A stretch of DNA of 48,329 nucleotides from Spirogloea muscicola (Eukaryota > Streptophyta > Zygnematophyceae > Spirogloeales > Spirogloeaceae). Where the stretch lies: contig WELB01000283.1 in NCBI GenBank assembly GCA_009602725.1, positions 95,750 to 144,078 on the forward strand, given 5' to 3'. This document shows positions 33,255 through 45,156 of the stretch, piece after piece. A program made the translations under genes and the position numbers. Every line of letters begins with the position of its first letter. The first letter of the stretch is position 1. The notes under the pieces are model-generated. The model ran no database searches. It was not told the origin of the DNA and saw only the letters and a program-made list of their open reading frames with translations.

Positions 33255-36178
33255 ATGAATGGCCGTTCCCTGGTGCAGGTGCGCTGCGAGAAGCTGACGG
33301 CGAGCTTCGCAGCCGCCAGGCGCCAGCTCTCGCGCGCGGGGTCGCGGCCGCAGCCGGGCGTGGTGCGCGCAGCCGACGGCCAGGACGACAAGAAGGGCGC
33401 GGGGTCAACGGCCGCGAAGGAGCGGGAGAAGAAGGAGGAGCCAAAGCGGGACCTCAAGAAGGAGGCCGAGTTCCGGCAGTTCGTCGCCAACCCCTCCATT
33501 GGTATGCACCGCCGTTATATTCCACGTCGGAATTGACGGCATCCTGGCCGCTTAGAGCCTGCAGCTGCGTCGCCCCATGTCCCTGCATCTGCGGATTGGG
33601 GTGCTCCTGATGAGACACTAGTTGGTGCCACATTTGGCTGCGCCTACTGTTGGGTCTGCCTCAGTGGGACGGTGGGGTCCGCAGAAGCGGCGCTCAAGCT
33701 GGAGAAGCAGCGGGCGGAGGAGCGGCTGAAGGAGCTGGACAACGAGGACCACCCCGGCTTCATCCGCGGCCTCCTGTCCAAGGCTGTCAGGAACGCTGTT
33801 GTCAAGGAGAAGGAGCGGCTCGAGCAGGCTGAAGGCAACTACAAAGCTCTTGACCTCCAGAAGGTCTGTAGCACTGGCTGAGACAACCAACGACCGCTTC
33901 AAGTAGTATGCGACTCAAGAGCTTGGTTCCTGATTCAGTATGCTGGTTGGCTTTGAGGTAGGAGCGGGTTGAGTTGCGCGAGGCTGAAATGATGACCCAG
34001 CTGCTGACTTGTTTCTGTGGATGTTGGTGGAATAGCTGAAGGAGTGCTTCAAGTCTGACACATTCTTTGCCACCGACGTGCGCCGCTTTGGTGATGGAGG
34101 TATCTTCATTGGCAACATGCGGAAACCCATTGCTGAAGTCAAGTCCATCCTTGAGAAACGTCTTGAGGAAGCAGCAGGTCCCTATATTCTGCCCTCTACC
34201 ACCACCAAGATGATTGCAGCTAACCTTGACGTCCGCTTAACAAGTCTCTAAAACAACCTCAGGACGTACTACCCCTGGCCCGATAACTCTTTCCTTGACC
34301 TGCTAAACGCTGGTGGTGTAACTATGTGAATGCTCGAAAATTTGGGACAAGAGCTATCTTAAGTGACAGGTCCAGCTAATTATGAGGTCTTGGATGCATG
34401 TACTTTTTGCAGGCCGCGAAGTGGACCTCTGGTTCATGCAGGAGAAGGCTGGGGAGGAAGTGAAGCAGGTCGAGCCCGCCTGATCTCAGCAGTAATATCA
34501 CCTGCAAAGTGCAGCTGCGTGGTCCACTCCAGCTCTTTGTTTGCTGTCATGTGGGGAACCCCAGTATAACACCGTTGCCCATGCTCTTCACACCATCAGG
34601 TCTGCGTCGTGCAACCCAAGGCAGAGATTGATCTTCAATTTAGTGCTCTGAAACTGAACAATCCCCTGGGCTACTCCATTGCGACCCTGCTCGGGGTCAC
34701 CACACTCGGCACGGTGGCCCTCATGAGCGGCTTCTTCCTCACGCCAGATGCCACCTTCGATGACTTTGTGGCACGGTCACTGCCTCTATTTGGAGGGTTC
34801 CTCACCATCCTTGGGACATCCGAGGTGAGAGGCAGCTTGCACGTTGTCTCGAATTACTGTCCTTCGTGGATGACTGATAGGTAGGCACATTATTCAGACA
34901 GTTTTTTACGAGCTGCTGTGGCTTTGAGTGGCCATGCACTCATCAGTGGCTGATAAGTGAGCCACACAGCCTCTACAAGCGTGAGGCTTGCCCATCATGT
35001 GAAGTATGAGCATAGACCCTCATGCTGCACTCTCATGTTGCCAAAGCTGGCATTGCCAAGGATTTGACAGAATGCCTAACTTGTACTTGCCTTTCAGATT
35101 GCAACTAGGTTGACAGCAGCCAAGTATGGTGTGACGCTCAGTCCGACCTTCCTCATCCCCTCCAATTGGACTGGCTGCTTGGGAGCACAAAACAACTTTG
35201 AATCCCTCCTCCCAAACAAGAAGGCCCTCTTTGATATTCCAGCTGCAAGAGTGACTTCAGCACTTGTGACCTCTTTCCTCCTGGCTGCGACTGCTTTCTA
35301 CCTGGACGGCGACCTTGCTGGCGGCGACAATGCACTGTAAGAATGACTTCCTACTTGTCGTCTCCCACCCAGTTGTGCAATCCAAACTGCTGTGTACAAA
35401 GGTTGGCCAACGTGCAGTATAGTCGCACTTAGATTCCAACAGGAATGCCTGACACTCTTGGCCCATGTTGGTGAAACACTGAATTCTGTCTCTTTAACTG
35501 CAGATATATTCGACCACAGTTCTTCTTCAACAATCCACTGCTTTCCTTTGTCCAGTATGTAATTGGACCGTATAGCGATGAGCTTGGCAATGTTCTTCCA
35601 CAAGCCAAGGAAGGACTGGGCGTTCCCGTGGATCCGCTTGCCTTCGCAGGGCTGCTTGGTGCGTGTTGTTTGACAATCACAAGTTAGCTGCTTCTGAGCA
35701 GCACAGTCTCCGCACTGCGGTTGCCATTAGTAATCGCTACAATCTTGACCAGGATCGCCTAGTGTCTTGTGCTTCTTTAGCCACCTGTGACTCAATGCTC
35801 CAGGCTGCTTGTTGCGCAGGTATCGTGGTTACATCGTTGAATCTGCTGCCTGCTGGGAGGCTGGAGGGCGGCAGGATTGCGCAGGCCCTTTTGGGCCGAA
35901 GGACTGCAGCAGTCCTGTCCTTGGTCACAACAGGCATTCTGGGTGTGGGCGGCCTCACTGGCAGCACACTCAGCTTCATCTGGGCCTTTGTGGCAGCCTT
36001 TTTCAGGAATGGCGAGGAGCTGCCTGCCCAGGACGAGATTTCGGAGCTGGGACAGGGCAGAATAATCTTGGGTGTGGCCCTTGCGGTCTTCTGCCTCCTT
36101 GCACTCTTTCCCAACAGTGCGGGCACCTTTCCAAGTGTGCTGTACACCCCACCCTTCTGGAGGAGTGATACTTTCTAG
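33255..36178 (+). CDS. EGY3: EGY3-like plastid membrane metalloprotease homologue lacking the zinc motif, 8 exons, 533 aa
   Basis: Polytopic plastid membrane protein of the site-2-protease-like EGY family, most like land-plant EGY3, a presumed inactive protease linked to stress signalling. Exons: 33255-33501, 33685-33863, 34036-34177, 34413-34468, 34600-34824, 35098-35336, 35504-35658 and 35820-36178. Landmarks: a basic Ser/Ala-rich transit peptide; a charged coiled coil (about residues 45-145); FFATDVRRFGDGGIFIGNMR; VVQPKAEIDLQFSAL; ALFDIPAAR; YIRPQFFFNNPLLSFVQ; VPVDPLAFAGLLG; several hydrophobic spans. Where active EGYs have HExxH the protein reads SEIATR, and the NxxPxxxLDG motif reads NLLPAGRLEGG, so two zinc-ligand positions are altered. 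The start at 33255 is the first in-frame ATG, 73 bp after the N; an upstream exon cannot be excluded. Confidence 0.92.
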
Positions 36179-36873
36179 AGTCGCACAGAGCAAGAACGTT
36201 CTTCCACAATCTTGCTTGGTATTTAAAGTGACGGATTGCCATTTGCACTAGTGTTATATCAACATGCACTAGATACAGCTCCCTATTGCAATAATAGCTT
36301 ACGAACACCTGGCTACTTGCTATGTGTTTTTGCCCAGCCCAACAATCCAAGTTGAGAACCCCTGATTAGAGTGTGGTGCACTGATCAGACTATGCGCATA
36401 CTACCTGCATGGCATGCACATGTACATTGGACTGCGACAAGTACAAAAAGCCTTTTCTCTCAGTCTCTCAGTCCTCAAAGTTTATGCTCCACTAACACAT
36501 GTGGCACACATGTAAAGACAGAAATACTTCCTGCCTTCTGGTGAAGGCAATAACTTGATGGGCAAGACATCCCAGTCTCTGACCAATGGTCCAATGTCAT
36601 TGATTGTTCATTGTTTGATACAAAATGGCTGCTTCAAGTCAAGGATGTACTGAAGTTGCAACTTCAGGCAAATGGCCCAACCCAACCACTCCAATAATTG
36701 GGAAAGTAGTCTTTGCTGATTTGAGTCATGACAGCCTCTCAGACAAGTGTGAGGTGGGTCAGAGATCACCTCACAAAGCCATCGTGGGAGAAGCTGCAAA
36801 CATCAGACATAGGGGAAGCTCTGTGAGTATTTGCAACAACTTCTTGACCAAGCTATTCAGTCTGCATCTGCTG
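36179..36873. other. Intergenic region between convergent genes
   Basis: Holds the 3' flanks of the EGY3-like gene (plus) and the CHCHD gene (minus). Short open frames only; no repeat of the hairpin family and no RNA gene recognised. Confidence 0.5.
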
Positions 36874-38500
36874 CTATTTGATGAGCACATCCTGCGCTCC
36901 TTGACAGATGAAAGTGGGTGCTAAAAGCCCACCTGAAGCCTCACCCCTGCACTGCTTGAGCATGTCAAGGTAGAACTGACATTTGCCAATCTCCTCATTG
37001 TTAAAGGAGATGCACTGCACAACAGTGTTGGACAAAGTGAGTGCGCCGACTATGGCAGCCACAACGTTGATTTCTCTGATGTTAAGTAAACTTGCCGTGC
37101 AGCGCTAGGGAGCTCAGTGTAGAAAATGACAGGCAAGTATGACAATGTCCAACATAGGAATCCATCAGAGCAAGCACTGAAATTGCGGAGCTTTTTGCAA
37201 GGTCAATAGGGAGGCCGCACATCTTGGAAGGCCTTGGCCTGGTTCACACAGGAATCAGCAGAGACGGCTGTGTACGCATAAGGGGAATCAGGAGCAGGCC
37301 GTGCAGCCTCAGGGACCGCGCTGTGCTCGTGAACCACAGAGCGAGGGCCCATGACAGAATCCACGGCCCTGTGTGCAACCGCACTGCCAGTGCCAAAAGC
37401 CAAGCCTGTTCAAACCCACAGAGCGAACAATGGACCAGTCAGCAAAATCAGGGCGAAGCAACAGGCAACATATGATCGAGGAGGCACACTTTAAAGACTG
37501 CAGGTTCTCTAATGCCCAGATGATCTAACTTCCTCTCCTCTCAAAGCAGGTTGATTTAGCTACAAGAGAGCTTCACAGTATGAGGAGGCTGCCGTAGCTG
37601 CTGTCATACCCTGAGCAATGGTAGACCCAATGCCGGCAAACATGCCACCGCCACCGCCACTTGGCTGCTGCATGGGAGCTGGCGGTGGAGCATGGTGCAC
37701 TGCCACAGGTGCAATTGACAATCAGCGCGCCAATGACAAGGGTAATAAGTCCTGCACTTCAGGGCTTTAGATCCAGCTAGCCTCCCTTCACCCATCAGAT
37801 TGATAGCCGTGCACCCAGCTTTGTCCCGTGCTGCTGGTCAGCAAGGATTTAAGAATCTATAACCACTCGGCTTGTACAAAGCGCCTAGAGTCAACCATGT
37901 GTCAAGAGTCCCTGCCACAGTTGTCCTTGTGTGCTCCCATCTGAACAGGACTGCAAATCCTGCAGCCCGCTGAGAGTGCGTCGATGCTCCGCTTCTCGCT
38001 GACAGGCTCGGTGGCGTGTCCAAACTCGCCCACCAAGCGCAGCTAAGCTTGTCCCCGCATTGACGGCATGTCTAAGGGGAAGCCCTCTAGCTACCTGCTG
38101 CCGCAAGAGGCCGAGCAAGGAGCGGTGTGTGACATGCCTGGTTGCGGAGGCGGAGCACGCGAGGCCATCGGCCGCGGAGGAGGGGCCCGGCGGGCAGGAG
38201 CTGCACGGCACGCGCGAGCATGGCGTCACAGGATGTCAGTCAGCCGGTCGCTGGCTCGGTCGACAACACATCTGAGCTGCTGTGGCGTGCCCAGCGCAAA
38301 GGCACGTCACGGGGAAGGCCGCTTGACGGAGGCGGCGCCGCGTAGGCGCGTCCGAGGACTCGAAGCTAGCTCGATTGATGGTTGGGCGGCGCGGCGGAAC
38401 AGGTTGAGTGAAGCGGAGCGGACAGCGGGCCAGGACCGCGCGCTGGCTGGCGCTGCGGGAGGCCAAGGGCGGCGCGCGTACCGGAGCGGCTGCGTGCCAT
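36874..38500 (-). CDS. CHCHD2/CHCHD10/MIX17-like twin-CX9C mitochondrial protein, 4 exons, 159 aa
   Basis: Small protein of the mitochondrial intermembrane space, imported by the Mia40 route. Exons, leftwards: 38500-38437, 37699-37610, 37405-37221 and 37014-36874, all phase-consistent. The N-terminus MARSRSGTRAALG is basic and family-like. Then follow a Pro/Gln/Gly linker (APPPAPMQQPSGGGGG), the hydrophobic glycine-rich signature MFAGIGSTIAQGLAFGTGSA and AVDSVMGPRSVVHEH. The CHCH domain has both CX9C motifs: CVNQAKAFQDC, split by intron 3, and CQFYLDMLKQC. The exon 1 donor (CGCG|GTCCTG) is the least certain choice; another donor lies after the sixth codon. The C-terminal 22 residues after the CHCH domain are not conserved in the family as I know it. 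Confidence 0.88.
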
Positions 38501-38615
38501 GGCGGCGGCGGCTGCAGCGGCTATGGCGGTGACGGCGGCGGCTGCGTCGGCGCTGGCAACGGCGAGGGGGAGACGTGGAGCAGAGAACTTGTACGCGGGA
38601 TGGTGGGGGCTTGAG

Positions 38616-38624
38616 CTAGGGTTT
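38616..38624 (+). promoter_or_regulatory. Possible telo-box (CTAGGGTTT)
   Basis: A single AGGGTTT core in the region between the divergent CHCHD and PI4K-gamma genes, about 115 bp upstream of the CHCHD start codon. Telo-boxes are known in plant promoters; one short match here is weak evidence. Confidence 0.25.
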
Positions 38625-38814
38625 GTTGGCTGACGGCGGGGCGCGCCGTTAGCACTGCGTGCGGGGCGCCGTTAGCGCCCGCCCGGAACCTTCGGGCGCG
38701 CGCCACTGGGGGGGGGCCAGAGCGGGCGGCGCACGGCGGTCCTCTGCGAGGCCTGGTCGAACGGCGGCCAGCGGGGGCGGCTGCCACGACGCGCGGCGCC
38801 CGCCTAACGGGCTC

Positions 38815-38815
<1 letters not shown>

Positions 38816-38887
<72 letters not shown>
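38816..38887 (+). repeat. 72-nt poly(A) tract followed by (GGC)n
   Basis: An uninterrupted run of 72 A is followed at once by about eight GGC units (38888-38911). It sits in the shared upstream region of two divergent genes. The length may be affected by assembly. No hairpin-family tail is attached to it. Confidence 0.95.
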
Positions 38888-38890
<3 letters not shown>

Positions 38891-39493
38891 GGCGGCGGCG
38901 GCGGCGGCGGCTGCGGCGGAGAAAGGCCGAGGGGTGCGCCAGCGGCCGCCAGCTGCGGCGGCAGCAGCTCTCGGCTCGCACCGGTCGCATCGCCTGCCGT
39001 GCTGTCGCACCGGTGCCCCTGGAGAGGCTCTCTCTTCTCTTTCCTCGGAGCCTGATCTCCGCCTTCTGCCCGCGGGGCCTTGTGCGCCGGCGCAAAGCGC
39101 TGCCTTGCGCCTCGTACGGGCAGGAGCACGGCCGGGAAGCGCTGCCTTGCGCTCGTCCGACACCAGCTACTGCAAGCCTCCAGCCCGGTGGCTTGTTACG
39201 GTTGCCGCTCACCAGCTGCTCCTGCCGCTTACGGGCAGCACATTGGCGGATCAGGACCCCGGACAGCGTTCATTGCTCACTTGCTCTTCGTGCCGGGCCG
39301 CTGCATCGCGACGTGGACTCCTGCTCCTGCTTAGCTGGTGGAAGACAGCTTCTGGAGTTCCTCACGAGCACCAGCTCGAGCCAGGGGCTTGCAGTCATCA
39401 TGGTGGACTGCTGCTTCTGCATAGCAAGCACGATGTGAATGCCACGCAGATTTACGCCTCAGGGACGAGGCATGGTCGCAAATTCCCTGGGAC

Positions 39494-42400
39494 ATGCCGC
39501 ACAGCGGTGGCCCTGTTCAGGTCCGGTCACCCATCCCGGTGCCTGATGTCCTCCTCGCGCATTACAGCCCAGGGAGGCAGGTACAATTTTGCTTCCCTCG
39601 TACCTGACCGCATCTTCAATGTTGTTGCCCATGACAATTGCTCCCCGGCTCCTCCACATTTGCTGTTGCTGTTATCAGAAAAGAAAATCAGATGCACAAT
39701 ACAATCAACAAGAATTTGTCATCGGCATTCTAGTAATTATTCGATCTTGCATCATTGTCACTTCTTGAAAGTCACTATTGTCACGATGTATATTGTTGTA
39801 TGTCTCCATAATGTCAGCTCTTTCTACATTTGCCCGTGCACAAACAGGAAACTTGCTCAATGTTCACTGTGGAAAGCCACATTGGCATGCTCGCTGGTTG
39901 CTGAGCACATTCGTGGTGGTGTCATCAGGTTGGCAGAAGACGGATCTTTGTGCAGACGGAGAATGGCAATGTGGTAGGCCTCGAGGTGGATCGAGCTGAC
40001 AAGGCAGAGACGGTGAAGAAGAAGGTCCAGGCAGCATTGAGAGTTCCTACTGAACATTGCGACCTTGTCTTTGGCGACCATGTTCTTCGAGAGGACCTCA
40101 GTGAGGTACTTATGCTTCTCATAGCCGCGAGTGCTGAGGCAGAGGAAAGTGGTTGCAATCCTTGTATGGCTGCCTTTATTTCTAATAATAAGGCATTTGC
40201 GAGTACTTGGCACAGGTTTGTAAGCAGCTGAGACCTGAGTCAGCCCACTTACCGATGATGTTGTCAGCAGATACAAGGCTGCTAATTTCTGGCATCAGTT
40301 TAGAGCATTATATGCAGGTGACATCGTCTATGGGTACAGGTTCAAATTTTGACCCGACATTAATGTGCTATGTATTTCTTGGCAGGTACGCAATGATGCA
40401 GCATTACTTCTGACAAGGGGTTTGAGCAGGAGCTCCAGCAGTCCATGCCTGTCGCCACTTCCTCCAACACCACTCGTGAAAGACAGGAGCAAGCCTTTTG
40501 AGATTGTGGGAAGTATCAATTGCTGTCAGAAGATTAAATACCTGCTGCGAGAGGCAGCAGCTGCACTTGACCATGGTGTGGAGCCAGCCCAGGCCACGGG
40601 GGGTCTTGGAGGTGCATATTACTTCAGGAACAGGCACGGCAGCAACATAAGCATTGTGAAGCCAACTGATGAGGAGCCGTTCGCCCCAAACAATCCAAAT
40701 GGCTACACAGGGCGACTTCTTGGACAGCCAGGCCTGAAACGGGCAATACGTGTTGGAGAAGCAGGTGTTAGGGAGGTTGCAGCGTACTTATTGGATCATG
40801 ACAGTTTTGCCAGCGTCCCAGCAACGGCAATGGTCAAGATCACACACCCCATTTTCTATGCTGCGAAGGATTTCAAGAGCACCAGAGGCGTGCTATCTAA
40901 GATTGGGTCTTTCCAGGAATACGTCCAGCATGACTATGATGCCAGTGAGCATGGGACTTCAAGGTTCCCTGTTGCTGCCGTTCACCGTATCGCAATCCTT
41001 GATCTTCGTGTCTTCAACACAGATAGGCATGCCGGTGAGCATATGTCATGGTCCTCCTGTGAAATGCAGACCCCTCATTGTTCAGCAGTAAAAGGGGTTA
41101 CTTTATACTGACGCAGGGCCATCAATTCGCCTTCCCGGTCATCATGCTCAGTACTTCTCAACTAGCCCTCTTCTGTTCGTGCTGTCTTCAATGTTTCACA
41201 TGACGATGTTGTCAGAGTCACATACTCGTTTGCTGCAATTATTCACAGGAAATATACTTGTGAGACGGTGCCGGAGCAGGGAATTGCACAGGAGCTCGTC
41301 CGCGCTGACTGTGGAGGATGTGGTTGACCTTATACCCATCGATCATGGCTTTTGCCTACCTGAAACTTTAGAGTCAGCTTACTTTGAGTGGCTTCACTGG
41401 CCTCAGGTACTTGCCTGCACAATGTTTCCGAGATCAAATTATGGGTTGCTCCAAGCAAGCAAAAGCAAAATAATGCCAGCCTTCTTAAGTGCCACAGGTT
41501 CTGGCACTCTCCAAATGCACAGGATCCTTCAAGTGCGACAGAACACTAACTGGTCAGTCAAGTGGTACTCTTAGGCGGCACATCCATTTTCAGCTGAGGA
41601 GCTGGACTACATTGACAAGCTTAATGTTGACAAGGAAGTGAATATGCTGCGGGCGGAGCTTCCCATGCTTCGAGAGGGCTGCCTGCGCATGCTGGTGCTT
41701 GCCACCACGTTCTTGAAGTGCGCTGCTGCTCTTGGTTTGACTCTGGCGGATATTGGTGCGATGATGAGTCGGGAAATCTGTGGGCTTGATGAGGAGCCTA
41801 GTGAATTTGAGACAGCCTGCTTATTGGCTAAATACCAGGTTGACTTTTTCCCCAGGGTTCCGTGCCAACCCTTGCCTTTGCCAGTTTGTGTTTGAGTATC
41901 CACAGCCAGCAAACGGGCATATGAAGGTGCCAGATTTCTTATGAGCTCAAAGGTTTCACATATGACAAGCTTATTGATGAAGAAGCGTGTCTTTGTATGC
42001 TGGTATGCAATTACAGCGTCGTGAGGTAATCGTGTCATGCATATCACTCACATGTACCTTCTTCTTGTATCAGGTTGAAGAGGCAAGCTCTTGTGAAATG
42101 TCTGGTGAAATTAGTGGTTCTCCTGGAGCTGATCAAGATTTGGAGACACTCTCTGAGCAGTTTGATCTTGACATGGATCTGGATGCTGATCAGGATAATG
42201 CGGACGAGGATCGTGCCTCATTGGATCTGACAGCTGACAACCCCCGCCCTCTACAGCATTCACTTCTCCCAGTCAGCCCCTATGTTGTTTACTCCGTCAA
42301 GTCTCTCTCGCCGTCGCCACTGTCTTGTGATGGTTTCACCAGGCCAGGGAGCTTCACCACTTCAATGATGAGCTTGAAGGAAGAAGGTGAAGGCCTGTCG

Positions 42401-42856
42401 CCACCCAATTTCGCGCCGCGAGGAGGCTTGTTAGGCTTCGATCTGTTGCGTGGAGCAAATGGCCATGCGAATGCACTGGACACAGAAGAGCACCAGGCAA
42501 CAAGGAAGTGGCCCTCAGCTACAGTCGTAAAGGGCCAGGGGCTTCGGAGCACAAGCCTGAACAACACCTTGTACACCAATGGCAAGACGGCCCCACTGAC
42601 TCCGCGCTGGCACCCAAAGGCAGCTGGCAGCAGCTTCCAGCAGGCTGCGTTCTCATTCTCGCCTGGAGGGAAAGTGGCATCGTTGGCTAGTGGAAAGCTG
42701 CGCCAAGCTGATCCTTTTACCCTGGCAGATTTGAGCGAGCAGCTATGGGAGGCATTTGTAGACTGCTTCAAGGAAGTTGTGGATGAAGCATGCAGACGAC
42801 GTCGTCGGACCAGCAGCACAAGCGCTCAGCGGCTTGGCACGTCCTGCCAATTCTGA
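39494..42856 (+). CDS. Phosphatidylinositol 4-kinase gamma-like protein with ubiquitin-like domain, 6 exons, 705 aa
   Basis: Plant-type PI4K-gamma (UBDK-gamma) kinase; land-plant members have protein-kinase rather than clear lipid-kinase activity. Exons 39494-39580, 39929-40105, 40386-41034, 41249-41406, 41575-41838 and 42074-42856 are all in phase. Exon 2 is the ubiquitin-like domain (VGRRRIFVQTENGNVVGLEV to REDLSE). Exon 3 carries RSSSSPCLSPLPPTP and the kinase N-lobe GGLGGAYYFRN, then VKPTDEEPFAPNNP, EHGTSRFPVAAVHRIAILDL and the catalytic NTDRHAG. Exon 4 holds the DxG-like LIPIDHGFCLPETL and YFEWLHWPQ. The final exon has a variable acidic tail ending in QRLGTSCQF, as land-plant members do from memory. 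The 29-residue first exon is less certain, but its junction restores SPGRQ-VGRRR in phase. Confidence 0.94.
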
Positions 42857-43280
42857 CAGCCCTGCTCATCGGCTTGAAGCCTGTTGCCTACACTACCTGT
42901 TGCCAGTTCAGTTTCACATGACAGCCTCAGCAGCCCCACAATTGTTTTATTCATGTATTTTAGCCGCTCGCTCTCAACCCACCTGACCTGGGCCCGTCTT
43001 AGCTGACTCAAGCTTCACCTTCGCGGTGCAATGTATATGCATGTTGGCAACAGAGGGTACCAGCCAGACGCTCATAGTCTCACCCTTGCAGGCAGCATAT
43101 TTTCGCGCCTTGTGTACAAATTGTTCTATGATAGCCGTGGCAATGTTCATATTCTTTCTTTCTTGGAGGCTCGAGGAATACATTGATCAGGTAATGCGCT
43201 ATTTGTAACAAACAGACCACAAAAGTCCAGTATCACCTCGGAGCAATTGCATACTCTACATGGCAGAGATCAGGTTGCTG

Positions 43281-44845
43281 TCATCCAGGCCCATATGGGC
43301 AACTGTTCATAGCTGTCGCGGTGGGTGTGGACCAGTCTATGATGGGCCAAGATCGCTGCACCGCTATCTTCTTCAGCCGGGAGTCTGGCCGCACAGCATG
43401 AGGATATCCAACCTGTCATGACAAGACACAGCAGAACACATACATCAAGGATGGTATTGCTAACACCGGTCTGGACTCACAGAAACTCTGCAACTGCAAC
43501 AGGGTGTCCAACAAAGAAGCAACTCTAAGAATTGCTTTGTTGCTATCAACTGCAGTGAAGTTCGCTTGCTAGCAAGTGCTGCCAAGATGAGTGGAGTGAG
43601 GCACACTCACACTTTCCAGCATGGCCAAGTCAGCAATACTATCACCATACGCATGGCAGGTTGCCAGAGGAATATCGTTCTCAGCCGCATATGCCCGGAC
43701 GATTGCACCTTTCTCGGCACTGCCAAGTGCAGCGCCTTGTAGCTCGCCAGTGAACCTGCATGCACAGACGCACTGCATGCAATTATCAGTGCCTGCCATA
43801 AAGCTCAGAATTCAGCCTGACAATGGGCCTGTCAAGGCAGAGGCACAAGCCGGACCCCCTTAAACAACCACTGCATGTGCTTCTTATTGATCTTGATCAC
43901 GATGTAACTCCTACATGAGAGTTGCTATACCTGCCTCCCTCCTCTACAAGTGAGGCAGCAAAGACAGCATCTGTGGAGGGTCGAAGCCACGAGCCAGCGC
44001 GTCAGTCCTCACAGGTTCCTAGCAACCGTTGCCCAGCAGCAGTGACTCTCAGCTCGGCTCGAGAGAGCGGCACTTCGTCAGGCACGGTGAGCCTCTGTGG
44101 TTCACAGAAAGAGAAGCGCAGAGGGTCAAGGACCGTGTACACCGGAGCCGCACACGGAGCACTGCATGATACTGCACGCATGCAACCTTCGCTCTAGGAC
44201 GACTAGCTGCGGGCCTGGAACCGCCAGCTTCTGCAGCTTCTTGAGGGCCAGGCTACAAACGAACGGGAAAGAGACGACGGAGGTAACACAGGCAGCTGCA
44301 CAGCCCAGCGGGTCGCAGCCGGCATGGGCGGAGGGGGGCCCGCCACCTGCTGCGATCTCCGCGGCCAGTGGTGCGACCAGGAAGTCGAGGCCGCCGGTGA
44401 CGAGCACGATGCGGAAGCCCTGCTGCTTGAGGCTCCGGACGTGCGCCTGCGCGGCCGCAAAGGACCTGCGGGAAGCGTCCAAGGCTCGCCATCAGTGCTG
44501 TGCACACCGCAGCTCCGGCAGGCCGCGCAGCGAGGGCCAGCGGAACGACTGGGCGCCAGTACTGGGCGCCCAGTACCTGGGCGCCAGGTACTGCTGGTGC
44601 ACGAGCGCCGCCATGGCGGGCTTGGAGGAGGCGGCCCGGCCGGCGTAGTTGCGATAAAAGGCGCGGTTGAAGGCGGCGCGGTCGGCGGCGTCCAGCGCCA
44701 GGTAAGCCAGCGCCTTGCCCGCGAAGAAGGGCAGCCAGGCGGCGCGCGCCGCCGGCGTCAGCTCGCGCCACCGTGCCACCGCGTACGCCGCCACCACGTT
44801 CGACGCCGCCAGCGTCCCGTCCACGTCGAAGAACGCCGCCCGCTG
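43281..44845 (-). CDS. HAD-IB family phosphatase (SerB-like fold), 5' end incomplete
   Basis: Probable phosphomonoesterase of the haloacid dehalogenase IB subfamily; substrate unknown. Exons, leftwards: about 44845-44577, 44465-44347, 43970-43931, 43755-43611 and 43412-43281. All four HAD motifs are present: motif I AFFDVDGTLA, motif II RIVLVTGG, the lysine in LGSAEKGAIVRAY, and motif IV HAYGDSIADLAMLES. The last exon has the usual ending VGYPHAVRPDSRLKKIAV through WPIIDW, then a short tail. No in-frame ATG lies shortly before motif I: the frame runs back through a (GGC)n tract into sequence that on the other strand encodes a glutathione reductase exon. The true start may be lost to an indel or join there. 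Products are unlikely to be a fusion. Confidence 0.85.
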
Positions 44846-44885
44846 CCCGCCTTCGCCGCCGCCGCCGCCGCCGCCACCCCTCGCA

Positions 44886-45019
44886 GCTTCCCAGCGGACG
44901 GGCCGGGCGGCACGGCCAACGGCGACGCGGTGAGCGAGTACGACTGGGACCTCTTCACCATCGGCATCGGCAGCGGCGGCACGCGCGCCTCCCGGATCTC
45001 GGCCAGCTTTGGCGCCAAG
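44886..45019 (+). CDS. Orphan exon of plastid-type glutathione reductase (FAD-binding segment), truncated
   Basis: The plus strand reads EYDWDLFTIGIGSGG then TRASRISASFGAK, followed by a GT donor (AAG|GTGTGC). This is the N-terminal FAD-binding strand-turn-helix (GxGSGGxRASR) of plant-type glutathione reductase, with the YDFDLFTIGAGSGG-like pattern. Nothing after it continues the enzyme: the redox-active GGTCVxRGCVPKK segment is absent, and a single N follows at 45157 before the L15 gene. No start codon or transit-peptide exon was found upstream, where the opposite strand encodes HAD motif I. The reverse strand also has an open frame here, but that is a shadow. Likely a gene cut by the assembly; a genuine gene fragment is the alternative. 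Confidence 0.75.
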
Positions 45020-45156
45020 GTGTGCCCCCAAGGCCGCCTCCGTCGTCTGCCAGCATAGACATGCAGGGTGTGCTGCTCGTAGCTCCCAGCCCGAGCTGGC
45101 ACCTCCAAGCATCGGCGTGACGTGGTGCGCGAGGTCCGCACGGCCGTCGATCGAGC

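Noticed and set aside
38521-39438. Open frames with long Lys or Phe runs across the poly(A) tract
   Set aside because: They exist only because the A run and GGC repeat lack stops; no domain on either side.
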